Assembly (NCBI GenBank): GCA_002360325.1
Contig: DEQG01000066.1
Location: 76,397-81,638 of the forward strand
Length of the DNA stretch: 5,242 bases
Direction of reading: 5' to 3'
From: Salinicoccus sp. UBA3372
GTDB taxonomy: Bacteria > Bacillota > Bacilli > Staphylococcales > Salinicoccaceae
Positions within the stretch are counted from its first letter, which is position 1. Each line of letters opens with the position of its first letter. The notes below the pieces were generated by a model, which saw nothing but the letters and a program-made list of their open reading frames with translations, was not told the origin of the DNA and did not search any database. This document shows positions 1 to 5,220 of this stretch, one piece after another. The translations under genes were made by a program, and so were the position numbers.

Positions 1-78
1 GGGTATACATTCATAATCAATATAGTTTAACCATAACACTTGAAATTTATTTTCGAAATAGGGATAGGAGTGTAATTA

Positions 79-756
79 ATGGAAGATATAATATCGTATT
101 TCGTCAAACTGACAGTCGGTCTTATCGGTGTGATGATCGTCATCAGGCTGCTGGGTCATAAAGAGCTCGCACAGATTACACCGCTCGATTTCGTATACGC
201 TCTTATTTTGGGCAGTATCGTCGAAGAATCTCTGTACGAAACCACTACGCCGGTTTATCATATGGTCATCATGCTTGCATACTGGGGGCTGCTGATTTAT
301 GTGATGGAGAAATTTGCCATGAAAAATGATCGTTTCAGAAGAATCGCGAAAGGTGAGGCCCAATTGCTGATCAATGAGGGGAAAATAGATGAGAAGGTAT
401 TGAACAGGCACAACATGGATATTGATGAAGTCAGAGAATTACTCAGAATGAATGATGTATTCTCTCTGCGAGAAGTGAAACACGCGATCATGGAAAAAAG
501 CGGGAAAATTTCTGTAATCAAACATGCCGGTGAAGAATCTCCACAACGTAATGAACTGCTAGATGATTATCAAAAAAATGCAATGTCGTTTCTTTTAATC
601 GATGGCGGGAAAGTTGATTACAAAGCTCTGCAGGCAGCAGGATATGATAAAGATTGGCTCGAACGTACAGTTGAAGAGGAAACAGGATATAAGGCAAAAG
701 ATATATTCTTAGCTGAATGGAGTGAAACAGAAGGCTTCTTTATCCAGACGAAATGA
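79..756 (+). CDS. DUF421 / YetF-type membrane protein
   Basis: A 225-residue protein with the layout of the DUF421 (YetF/YcaP) family, whose biochemical role is not established. Three hydrophobic segments lie at about residues 5-25, 34-52 and 59-79, so the N-terminus sits in the membrane. The family signature GHKELAQITPLDFV is at residues 26-39, in the second segment. The cytoplasmic part follows: the block around residues 92-105 (GEAQLLINEGKID), the LLRMNDVFSLREVKHAIMEK stretch at 121-140, GKISV at 142-146, and a second half with LLIDGGKVD at 172-180 and a WL pair at 193-194. Length is normal for the family. The ATG is chosen because AGGAG at 66-70 lies 8 bases upstream. A TATAGT at 21-26 could be its -10 box, but the matching -35 would fall outside the window. 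The gene stands alone before a terminator. Family assignment is firm; function is unknown. Confidence 0.9.
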   Translation: MEDIISYFVKLTVGLIGVMIVIRLLGHKELAQITPLDFVYALILGSIVEESLYETTTPVYHMVIMLAYWGLLIYVMEKFAMKNDRFRRIAKGEAQLLINEGKIDEKVLNRHNMDIDEVRELLRMNDVFSLREVKHAIMEKSGKISVIKHAGEESPQRNELLDDYQKNAMSFLLIDGGKVDYKALQAAGYDKDWLERTVEEETGYKAKDIFLAEWSETEGFFIQTK

Positions 757-782
757 CGGGTATGAAAACCCGTCACTTTTTT
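754..782 (+). terminator. intrinsic terminator after the DUF421 gene
   Basis: TGACGGGT (754-761) pairs perfectly with ACCCGTCA (768-775) around a 6-base loop, followed by CTTTTTT (776-782). The TGA stop codon of the upstream gene forms the first three bases of the stem, so translation ends exactly where the terminator begins. Confidence 0.9.
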
Positions 783-855
783 GGAGTTTTTTAAATTCTT
801 AACATTCAATTTAAGTTATGATGAAGATAATCAATGTTTCCAGGAGGCTGAGTAA

Positions 856-2037
856 ATGGAATGGATCAAGAACCAATTCAAAGATGCTGATAATACCGGC
901 ATGTTCAATCAACCTTTCTCAAAAGAAAAAGTCAAAAATGCACATCATTTTCATCAGTCGATGCCCCAATACGAAAAGACACCGGTCCACGAACTGACAG
1001 GACGTTCAACAGAGCTGGGCTTCGGAACTTTATTCGTCAAAGATGAATCAGCAAGATTCGGTTTGAATGCTTTTAAAGGACTCGGTGTGTCATATGCGAT
1101 GGCGAATTATTTTGCCGGTAAATTGAATATGGATATGACTGAAGTCAGCTTTGATGAATTATTTGAAGCAGTCAATAAATACCCTGCAGAAACGTTTGCG
1201 ACAGCAACCGAAGGCAATCACGGCAAGGGTGTCGCGTGGGGGACCCGGATTTTCAATCAAAACGGCAAAGTATTTCTGCCTAAAGGTGCTGCGGAAGTAC
1301 GGATTGATGCTGTCACCGAGCTCGGAGCTGAAGCGAAAGTCACCGATATCAATTATGATGATACCGTTCAGTATGCTGCAGATCAATCCAGCGGCAACGG
1401 CTGGATCCTGATGCAGGATACGGCATGGGAAGGGTATGAAGAGATACCGACCCATATTATGCAGGGCTACACGACGATCATTTCTGAAATTACTGAGCAG
1501 CTTAAACCTCAAAGTCTGGATCAGGTCACCCATGTGATTTTACAGGCAGGAGTCGGTTCATTCGCAGGTGCAATGGCAGCAGCCATTTATAATCAAACAG
1601 AAGGCAATCCGCCAAAAATTATTGTTGTCGAGCCTGCTGAGGCAGATCCGATTTTCCGTTCGGCCGACAGCGAACTCGGAAATGCTGTCAGAGTATATGG
1701 TGATATGAATACGATGATGGCAGGTCTTTCATGCGGTGAACCGAGTCCAATCGGTTGGAATATATTAAAATCCGCGGCTGATTATTTCATTTCATGCGAT
1801 GATGAAATCAGTGCAAAAGGCATGAGGATGCTCGGGAGGCCGGCAGCAGGCGATGCTAAAATTACTTCTGGTCCTTCCGGGGCTTTACCGGCAGGTTTTC
1901 TGTATGAGGTGATGACGAACGATTCATATTCGGACCTTAAAGAGAATTTAAACCTTGGCAAGAAGTCAAAAGTATTGGTCATTAATACCGAAGGGGACAC
2001 TGACCCTGATAATTACCAAAAAGTGATGAATGGGTAG
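856..2037 (+). CDS. dpaL: diaminopropionate ammonia-lyase-like PLP enzyme
   Basis: A 393-residue fold-type II PLP enzyme closely matching diaminopropionate ammonia-lyase (E. coli YgeX/DpaL, about 398 residues), which converts 2,3-diaminopropionate to pyruvate and ammonia in the cytoplasm. Visible landmarks: KDESARFGLNAFK with the Schiff-base lysine K74; the cofactor loop TATEGNHGKGVAW at 116-128; QDTAWEGY at 187-194, whose D188 matches a substrate-contacting aspartate of the E. coli enzyme; the glycine-rich phosphate loop QAGVGSFAG at 230-238; LSCGEP at 291-296; and NTEGDTD at 377-383. Two active-site positions differ from E. coli as I remember it: E119 in place of the catalytic D120, and SGPSGA in place of SGESGA. 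The partner of the E. coli C265-C291 disulfide is missing (P265 here). The start is supported by AGGAGG at 842-847, 8 bases upstream. I see no convincing promoter in 783-841, only an inverted repeat CTTAA/TTAAG at 798-815. Family is firm; exact substrate is less so. Confidence 0.85.
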   Translation: MEWIKNQFKDADNTGMFNQPFSKEKVKNAHHFHQSMPQYEKTPVHELTGRSTELGFGTLFVKDESARFGLNAFKGLGVSYAMANYFAGKLNMDMTEVSFDELFEAVNKYPAETFATATEGNHGKGVAWGTRIFNQNGKVFLPKGAAEVRIDAVTELGAEAKVTDINYDDTVQYAADQSSGNGWILMQDTAWEGYEEIPTHIMQGYTTIISEITEQLKPQSLDQVTHVILQAGVGSFAGAMAAAIYNQTEGNPPKIIVVEPAEADPIFRSADSELGNAVRVYGDMNTMMAGLSCGEPSPIGWNILKSAADYFISCDDEISAKGMRMLGRPAAGDAKITSGPSGALPAGFLYEVMTNDSYSDLKENLNLGKKSKVLVINTEGDTDPDNYQKVMNG

Positions 2038-2050
2038 TGATGAATAGTCC

Positions 2051-2215
2051 TCTGAATTCCTGTGTGGCACGAAAACAGATGCTTCATATGTCTGGTGTCA
2101 TAATTCCACTCAAAATGACATCAAATCATACTTTAAAGACATTTCCTGCCACTGGAATCAGAAAGCTGGCACAAAACTTCAAAATATCATTTTTTCATAT
2201 CATCTGAACGTGCCA
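2051..2215 (+). other. candidate structured RNA segment after dpaL
   Basis: Gene-free stretch with an unusual amount of base pairing. An outer stem joins 2051-2060 (TCTGAATTCC, one bulged A) to 2154-2162 and continues, past a small internal loop, as GTGGCA (2064-2069) with TGCCAC (2147-2152). Inside lie an 8-bp hairpin, GGTGTCAT (2094-2101) with ATGACATC (2115-2122), and a weaker CAGATG/TGTCTG hairpin at about 2076-2094. Downstream, TGGCAC (2167-2172) can pair with GTGCCA (2210-2215). The latter arm, as CGTGCCA (2209-2215), can instead pair with TGGCACG (2065-2071), competing with the outer stem. It could be a structured 3' untranslated region of dpaL mRNA, a small RNA, a miniature inverted-repeat element or an eroded gene. 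I do not recognise a known RNA family. The pairing is seen; any role is inference. Confidence 0.4.
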
Positions 2216-2225
2216 ACAAACTTGA

Positions 2226-2260
2226 GCTCTTGGAAATATAAATTCCAAGGGCTTTTTCTT
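2226..2260 (+). terminator. intrinsic terminator before the queT promoter
   Basis: GCTCTTGGAA (2226-2235) pairs with TTCCAAGGGC (2243-2252) with a single G-U wobble and a 7-base loop, followed by TTTTTCTT. It is the first good terminator after dpaL, about 190 bases past that stop codon, so dpaL mRNA would carry a long folded tail. It also insulates queT from upstream transcription. Confidence 0.85.
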
Positions 2261-2292
2261 CCTTCCTATCATCAGACCGTAACTTAATGCTC

Positions 2293-2320
2293 TTCAAATA
2301 ATATTTTAATCTGATATAAT
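2293..2320 (+). promoter_or_regulatory. queT promoter with extended -10
   Basis: A consensus TATAAT (2315-2320) is preceded by TG plus one base (2312-2314), the extended -10 form. A partial -35, TTCAAA (2293-2298), lies 16 bases upstream of the -10. Transcription would begin near 2327, placing the preQ1 aptamer about 20 bases into the transcript. Confidence 0.7.
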
Positions 2321-2348
2321 TATATAGCAGTCTGTTATGTTTTGTCTC

Positions 2349-2385
2349 ACAGGTTCGCAAACTCCCTGTATAAAAAACTAAGGAG
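2349..2385 (+). promoter_or_regulatory. preQ1-I riboswitch controlling queT translation
   Basis: The sequence follows the preQ1 class I aptamer closely. Stem P1 is ACAGG (2349-2353) with CCTGT (2365-2369). The base just before the 3' arm is C2364, the position of the preQ1-recognising cytosine in the Bacillus subtilis aptamer (C17). The A-rich tail ATAAAAAACTAA (2370-2381) is the same as in the B. subtilis example as I recall it. The tail runs straight into AAGGAG (2380-2385), the Shine-Dalgarno. No terminator hairpin lies between aptamer and gene, so control is most likely translational: preQ1 binding locks the pseudoknot and hides the Shine-Dalgarno. I could not resolve the exact pseudoknot pairs by eye. 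A queuosine-precursor transporter immediately downstream is the expected target. Confidence 0.9.
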
Positions 2386-2386
2386 A

Positions 2387-2851
2387 ATGATTATTATCAG
2401 TAATAAAATAATGATTTACAATGCAGTGCTTGCTGCCATTTATGTCGCGTTGACAGTAATCAACCCCATCGGAACGATGGCGATACAAATACGGATAAGC
2501 GAAATGCTTGCCGTGATTCCGTTTTTCAACCGCAAGTTCATTCCCGGTATGCTGCTCGGGCTTGCAGCAGCCAATTTTTTCTCGCCGCTCGGCCTGATTG
2601 ATGTAGCGACAGGGGTCGGCATTGCCGTCATTTCATATACAATCAGCTATTTCATTAAAAACGTCTGGATAAATGCTGTCCAGTATAGTGTACTATGCGG
2701 CATTTTTGTCGGTTTGATGCTGCTCATGGTACTTGAAATCCCATTCTGGTTCAGCTTTGTAACAATCACCATTTCAACATTGATTACCACATTTCTCGGG
2801 ACAATGTTATTTTCAAAAGTCGGACACAGAATTCTTCCAAACCTTAAATAA
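2387..2851 (+). CDS. queT: QueT-type queuosine precursor transporter
   Basis: About 154 residues, nearly all hydrophobic, with four to five membrane segments; it matches the QueT family, proposed as the membrane substrate-binding subunit (ECF type) that imports queuosine precursors such as preQ1. The family-typical block is QIRISEMLAVIPFF, about residues 34-47 counted from 2387, followed by a glycine- and alanine-rich segment. Use of an energy-coupling module is known for such S-components; no ECF ATPase gene is in this window. The start is uncertain. The riboswitch Shine-Dalgarno AGGAG ends at 2385, one base before the ATG at 2387. The next in-frame ATG, at 2411, is 25 bases away. Alignment with usual QueT N-termini suggests initiation near the ATT at 2393 or the ATC at 2396. 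A TTG at 2342 opens the same frame but would translate the aptamer, so I reject it. Family and regulation are firm; the start is not. Confidence 0.88.
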   Translation: MIIISNKIMIYNAVLAAIYVALTVINPIGTMAIQIRISEMLAVIPFFNRKFIPGMLLGLAAANFFSPLGLIDVATGVGIAVISYTISYFIKNVWINAVQYSVLCGIFVGLMLLMVLEIPFWFSFVTITISTLITTFLGTMLFSKVGHRILPNLK

Positions 2852-2887
2852 AATGAATACATCCGGATATTTCATCGGATTACATGG

Positions 2888-2924
2888 GCAATCTTATGTT
2901 GTTTTATCATAGGATTGCTTTTTT
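2888..2924 (+). terminator. intrinsic terminator after queT
   Basis: GCAATCTTATG (2888-2898) pairs with CATAGGATTGC (2908-2918) with one G-U wobble and a 9-base loop, then six T (2919-2924). A smaller hairpin, ATCCG (2861-2865) with CGGAT (2876-2880), precedes it and has no T run of its own. Confidence 0.9.
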
Positions 2925-2952
2925 ATCATGTATGTTTCTCATGAAACTTTAA

Positions 2953-2961
2953 TGATATTAT
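2953..2961 (+). promoter_or_regulatory. probable extended -10 for the SprT-like gene
   Basis: TG, one base, then TATTAT (2956-2961), 34 bases ahead of the start codon and just after the queT terminator. The -35 region, around 2933-2940, is poor, which extended -10 promoters tolerate. Confidence 0.45.
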
Positions 2962-2995
2962 TAGTCTAACCATTTAAAACTGAGAGTGATCTATT

Positions 2996-3466
2996 ATGAA
3001 CGCACAGCAATTGAAGTCCTATGCCGAAGACTTTCTGAAGGAGCATTTCGATCTGCCGCTGGATGTACCCCTTCGCATATCCAAACGTATGAAATCGAAA
3101 CTTGGGGTCTTCAGCATTAAATATAATAAGAATGAAGTTTTAAGCAGTGAGATTGTCCTGTCTTATAACTTTGTAATCAACAATGATAAAAATGTCATAC
3201 TCGATGTTCTGTATCATGAATGCGTCCATTATGCCCTGTATAAAAAAAGATTGCCTTTCAGGGATTCTGACCCTGAGTTCATAAATACTCTGGAACGTCT
3301 GGAAATTTCCAGAACACGCAGTTATAAATATAAAGGACAGTCATATTTATATGAATGCAGAAAATGCAGATACCAGTTCAGTAAAAATATGAAGGGGTAT
3401 GAGAAAAGGTATATGTGCGGCAGATGTCATGGAAAATTCCTTTACAGAGGTACCGTCCAGCGGTGA
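2996..3466 (+). CDS. SprT-like zinc metalloprotein with zinc ribbon
   Basis: A 156-residue SprT-like protein. The metallopeptidase motif HECVH is at residues 74-78 (H74, E75, H78), inside the hydrophobic context VLYHECVHYAL. A C-terminal zinc ribbon is formed by CRKC (121-124) and CGRC (141-144). The family is related to the SprT/Spartan proteins; Spartan digests DNA-protein crosslinks, but the role of short bacterial forms is unsettled. Between residues 79 and 110 there is no histidine to act as the usual third zinc ligand. The stretch RLPFRDSDPEF (85-95) lies where it is expected and offers D90, D92 and E94. The start has only a modest Shine-Dalgarno (GTGAT at 2986-2990, 5 bases from the ATG), suggesting modest translation. 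No signal peptide, so it is probably cytoplasmic. It is a single-gene unit converging on the minus-strand gene to its right. Fold is well supported; activity is uncertain. Confidence 0.82.
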   Translation: MNAQQLKSYAEDFLKEHFDLPLDVPLRISKRMKSKLGVFSIKYNKNEVLSSEIVLSYNFVINNDKNVILDVLYHECVHYALYKKRLPFRDSDPEFINTLERLEISRTRSYKYKGQSYLYECRKCRYQFSKNMKGYEKRYMCGRCHGKFLYRGTVQR

Positions 3467-3475
3467 ACATAAAAT

Positions 3476-3505
3476 GGCCGGGCTCAGATTGAACTGAGTC
3501 CGGCC
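3476..3505. terminator. shared convergent terminator hairpin
   Basis: GGCCGGGCTCAG (3476-3487) pairs with CTGAGTCCGGCC (3494-3505), 12 bp with one G-U on the plus transcript and a 6-base loop. It lies between two genes whose 3' ends face each other (stops at 3466 and 3514). Both exits are only moderately T-rich: CTTCTAATT on the plus strand, ATTTTATGTT on the minus strand. The very GC-rich stem probably compensates and serves both directions. Confidence 0.8.
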
Positions 3506-3513
3506 GCTTCTAA

Positions 3514-3783
3514 TTACTTATTCTCCTGACGTGAATCTTCTCTTAGATCATTATAGTATTGAACACTTGTCATTGCACCTTCGTCGACCATATTCGAATC
3601 TCTTAAATTCTCAGGTCTGCCCAGCTTTTTGACATATGGATCGCTTGTCCATTTGCCTGCCTGGCTGACGACGATATCGATTCCTTTATCAATACCTTTT
3701 TTAACTGTCTCTTTATTTTTAGTAAGGTACAAAACACCTGCGACTAACCCGACTGCACTGACCAACTTTGTTTTTCTTCCCAT
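3514..3783 (-). CDS. small membrane-anchored protein, unknown function
   Basis: An 89-residue protein I do not recognise as a named family. Residues 1-6 are basic (MGRKTK), followed by a single hydrophobic segment at about 7-20 (LVSAVGLVAGVLYL). Then comes a lysine-rich amphipathic part with a repeated KKGIDKGID pattern at 28-36, and a polar, acidic tail ending in RQENK. This suggests an inner-membrane anchor with the remainder in the cytoplasm, like many small YtxH-style proteins, but that comparison rests on architecture only. The ATG at 3783 is preferred: on the minus strand AAGGAG (3799-3794) lies 10 bases upstream of it. A GTG three codons earlier (3792) is only one base from that Shine-Dalgarno and so is unlikely. 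A good promoter, full ribosome binding site and terminator show it is a real, expressed-looking gene. Confidence 0.75.
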   Translation of the reverse strand: MGRKTKLVSAVGLVAGVLYLTKNKETVKKGIDKGIDIVVSQAGKWTSDPYVKKLGRPENLRDSNMVDEGAMTSVQYYNDLREDSRQENK

Positions 3784-3842
3784 GGTTGTCACACTCCTTT
3801 TAGTAATAAATCACCTGATTCATTATCCGCTTATTTAATCTC

Positions 3843-3871
3843 ATTATCTCATGTATCACTGTTCTTATCAA
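3843..3871 (-). promoter_or_regulatory. promoter of the small minus-strand gene
   Basis: Read on the minus strand, TTGATA (3871-3866) is a five-of-six -35 box, followed by a 17-base spacer and GATAAT (3848-3843), a five-of-six -10 box. Transcription would start near 3836, giving a leader of about 50 bases before the ATG at 3783. Confidence 0.65.
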
Positions 3872-3893
3872 AATATTCTGATTAATAGGCGTT

Positions 3894-3920
3894 TTTACAA
3901 ATGAATATCTTTTTTATAAT
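3894..3920 (+). promoter_or_regulatory. candidate vegetative promoter of the amine oxidase gene
   Basis: A consensus TATAAT (3915-3920) with TTTACA (3894-3899) 15 bases upstream; the spacer is shorter than ideal. It would start transcription near 3927, giving a leader of about 60 bases, back to back with the minus-strand promoter at 3843-3871. Confidence 0.5.
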
Positions 3921-3943
3921 TAAGTGATTATCACGCCGGGTAG
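3918..3943 (+). promoter_or_regulatory. possible sigma-B-like promoter
   Basis: AATTAA (3918-3923), 14 bases, then GGGTAG (3938-3943) resembles the general-stress sigma-B pattern GTTTAA-N14-GGGTAT, with four of six and five of six matches. It overlaps the TATAAT of the vegetative candidate by three bases and would start transcription near 3950. Weak on sequence alone. Confidence 0.25.
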
Positions 3944-3987
3944 AGTAGAAATGATGTGATGTAAACATATCCGATAGGAGTGATCTT

Positions 3988-5142
3988 ATGAATAAAAAAC
4001 ATTATGATGTCGTTATTGTCGGTGCCGGCTCAATGGGAATGTCCGCAGGATATTACCTCTCCCAAAAAGATCTTAAAGTTCTGATGATTGATGCGAATGA
4101 TCCGCCGCATTCCCACGGCAGCCACGGTGGTGACACACGTCTTATCCGCCATGCTGTAGGTGAAGGGCTCCAGTATATTCCACTGGCTTTACGCTCTCAG
4201 GAAATGTGGAACGAACTGCAGACGTATTCAGATGATGAGATTTTCAGACAGATTGGTATTCTTAACTTTGGATATAAAGGGTCTGAATTCCTCGAAAGGA
4301 CTATAAAAGGTGCAAAGGAATATAATTTGGAAATTGAAACTCTGACGGCCGAAGAAATAAAGGAACGCTGGCCGGGACTTCATGGTGAAGATCTGGAGAT
4401 CGGCTATTATGAGAAGAATGGCGGCGTCATCATGGGTGAAAATGCCATACGGACATACCGCCGTCTAGCACTGTCAAACGGTGCCGAACTGCTGGTTGAC
4501 ACCTCCGTCACCAGTATTCATCCGGAAGAGACACAGATCCGTATCGAAACTGAACATGACGGCTTTACAGCTGATAAGCTGATTTTATCTTCAGGTGGAC
4601 ATAATGGCAGAATGCTCAAAGACCTCGGCCTAAATTTAAAAATCCAACCATCCAGGAGAACCATCGCCTGGTTTGAAGCGGATGAAGATTTATACAGTTC
4701 AGAGCACTTCCCGGGCTTTATAGGACGCTCCAGATACGGCTCATTCTATGGATTTTCAAGTATCGATGGTACAGGTGTGAAGATCGGCCGTTATGACGGC
4801 ACTGATGAAGATGACACAGAGCCTGAAGGGATGGACAGAAATTTCGGCTCATTTGAAAAGGATGAAGCTTATTTAAGAGACTTTCTGAATGCACAGATGC
4901 GGAGCGCCAATGGTAAGCTGAATAAAGGACTCGCATGCATCTTCACCAATACTCCCGATGAAGATTTCATCATCGACAAGCATCCCGATTACGACAATAT
5001 TTATATTGCCGGCGGCTTTTCCGGCCACGGCTTCAAATATGTGCCGGTCGTAGGGGAAATACTGACCGATCTCGTTACCAGGGGAGAAACTGAGCATGAT
5101 ATTTCTTCGTTCTCCATTACGCGGGATGAACTTTATGAATGA
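3988..5142 (+). CDS. FAD-dependent amine oxidase, monomeric sarcosine oxidase / N-methyltryptophan oxidase family
   Basis: A 384-residue flavoprotein highly similar to Bacillus monomeric sarcosine oxidase (MSOX) and E. coli SolA. These oxidise N-methyl amino acids with O2, giving the amine acid, formaldehyde and H2O2. The N-terminus holds the dinucleotide-binding motif VGAGSMGMSAG (11-21), with the acidic end of strand 2 at D35. SHGGDTRLIRH (45-55) carries R51 and R54, equal to MSOX R49 and R52. Y254 and K265 (the O2-activating lysine) keep the same numbers. C317 in LACIFTNTPDEDFIID is the expected covalent FAD attachment site. GFSGHGFK (343-350) ends in K350, equal to carboxylate-binding K348. 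Three active-site positions differ from MSOX: G47 for H45, Y269 for H269, F319 for Y317. The substrate may therefore not be sarcosine. The start is fixed by AGGAG (3976-3980), 7 bases upstream. No signal peptide; cytoplasmic. Family is firm; substrate is open, so no symbol is given. Confidence 0.9.
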   Translation: MNKKHYDVVIVGAGSMGMSAGYYLSQKDLKVLMIDANDPPHSHGSHGGDTRLIRHAVGEGLQYIPLALRSQEMWNELQTYSDDEIFRQIGILNFGYKGSEFLERTIKGAKEYNLEIETLTAEEIKERWPGLHGEDLEIGYYEKNGGVIMGENAIRTYRRLALSNGAELLVDTSVTSIHPEETQIRIETEHDGFTADKLILSSGGHNGRMLKDLGLNLKIQPSRRTIAWFEADEDLYSSEHFPGFIGRSRYGSFYGFSSIDGTGVKIGRYDGTDEDDTEPEGMDRNFGSFEKDEAYLRDFLNAQMRSANGKLNKGLACIFTNTPDEDFIIDKHPDYDNIYIAGGFSGHGFKYVPVVGEILTDLVTRGETEHDISSFSITRDELYE

Positions 5143-5155
5143 AATATAAAAATCT

Positions 5156-5190
5156 GACTCATGTTGGGATAAAACGGCATGAGTCTTTTT
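5156..5190 (+). terminator. intrinsic terminator after the amine oxidase gene
   Basis: GACTCATGTTG (5156-5166) pairs with CGGCATGAGTC (5175-5185), 11 bp including two G-U wobbles, with an 8-base loop and five T (5186-5190). It lies 13 bases after the stop codon. Confidence 0.88.
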
Positions 5191-5208
5191 ATTGAATGAA
5201 TAATCTTT

Positions 5209-5220
5209 TACAATATTGTA
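5209..5220. promoter_or_regulatory. perfect 12-bp palindrome, possible operator
   Basis: TACAATATTGTA is perfectly self-complementary. It overlaps a possible -35 box, TTTACA (5207-5212), with AT-rich -10-like sequence around 5228-5233. It lies beyond the amine oxidase terminator, so it probably belongs to a gene outside the window. No regulator can be named from this alone. Confidence 0.35.

Noticed and set aside
783..841. CodY-like or other operator and a vegetative promoter ahead of dpaL (TTAACA at 799-804, TATGAT at 817-822, GATAAT at 826-831).
   Set aside because: No pair of boxes has acceptable spacing (12 or 21 bases), and the match to a CodY box is poor; only an imperfect CTTAA/TTAAG inverted repeat is left.
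2040..2207. A 55-codon open frame starting with ATG two bases after the dpaL stop codon.
   Set aside because: No proper Shine-Dalgarno, no recognisable motif, and it coincides with the paired segment 2051-2162; the composition does not look coding. A decayed gene fragment remains possible.
2041..2260. T-box or other known amino-acid riboswitch before the terminator at 2226.
   Set aside because: No T-box sequence (AGGGTGGNACC type) is present, and a new promoter and the preQ1 aptamer separate this terminator from queT.
2342..2386. TTG at 2342 as the queT start, adding 15 residues.
   Set aside because: It would translate the preQ1 aptamer itself and has no Shine-Dalgarno upstream; those residues do not resemble QueT N-termini.
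3784..3792. GTG start three codons upstream for the small minus-strand gene.
   Set aside because: Only one base separates it from the AAGGAG; the ATG at 3783 has a 10-base spacing.
5209..5220. BlaI/MecI or CopY operator.
   Set aside because: Those operators have TACA and TGTA two bases apart; here the gap is four.
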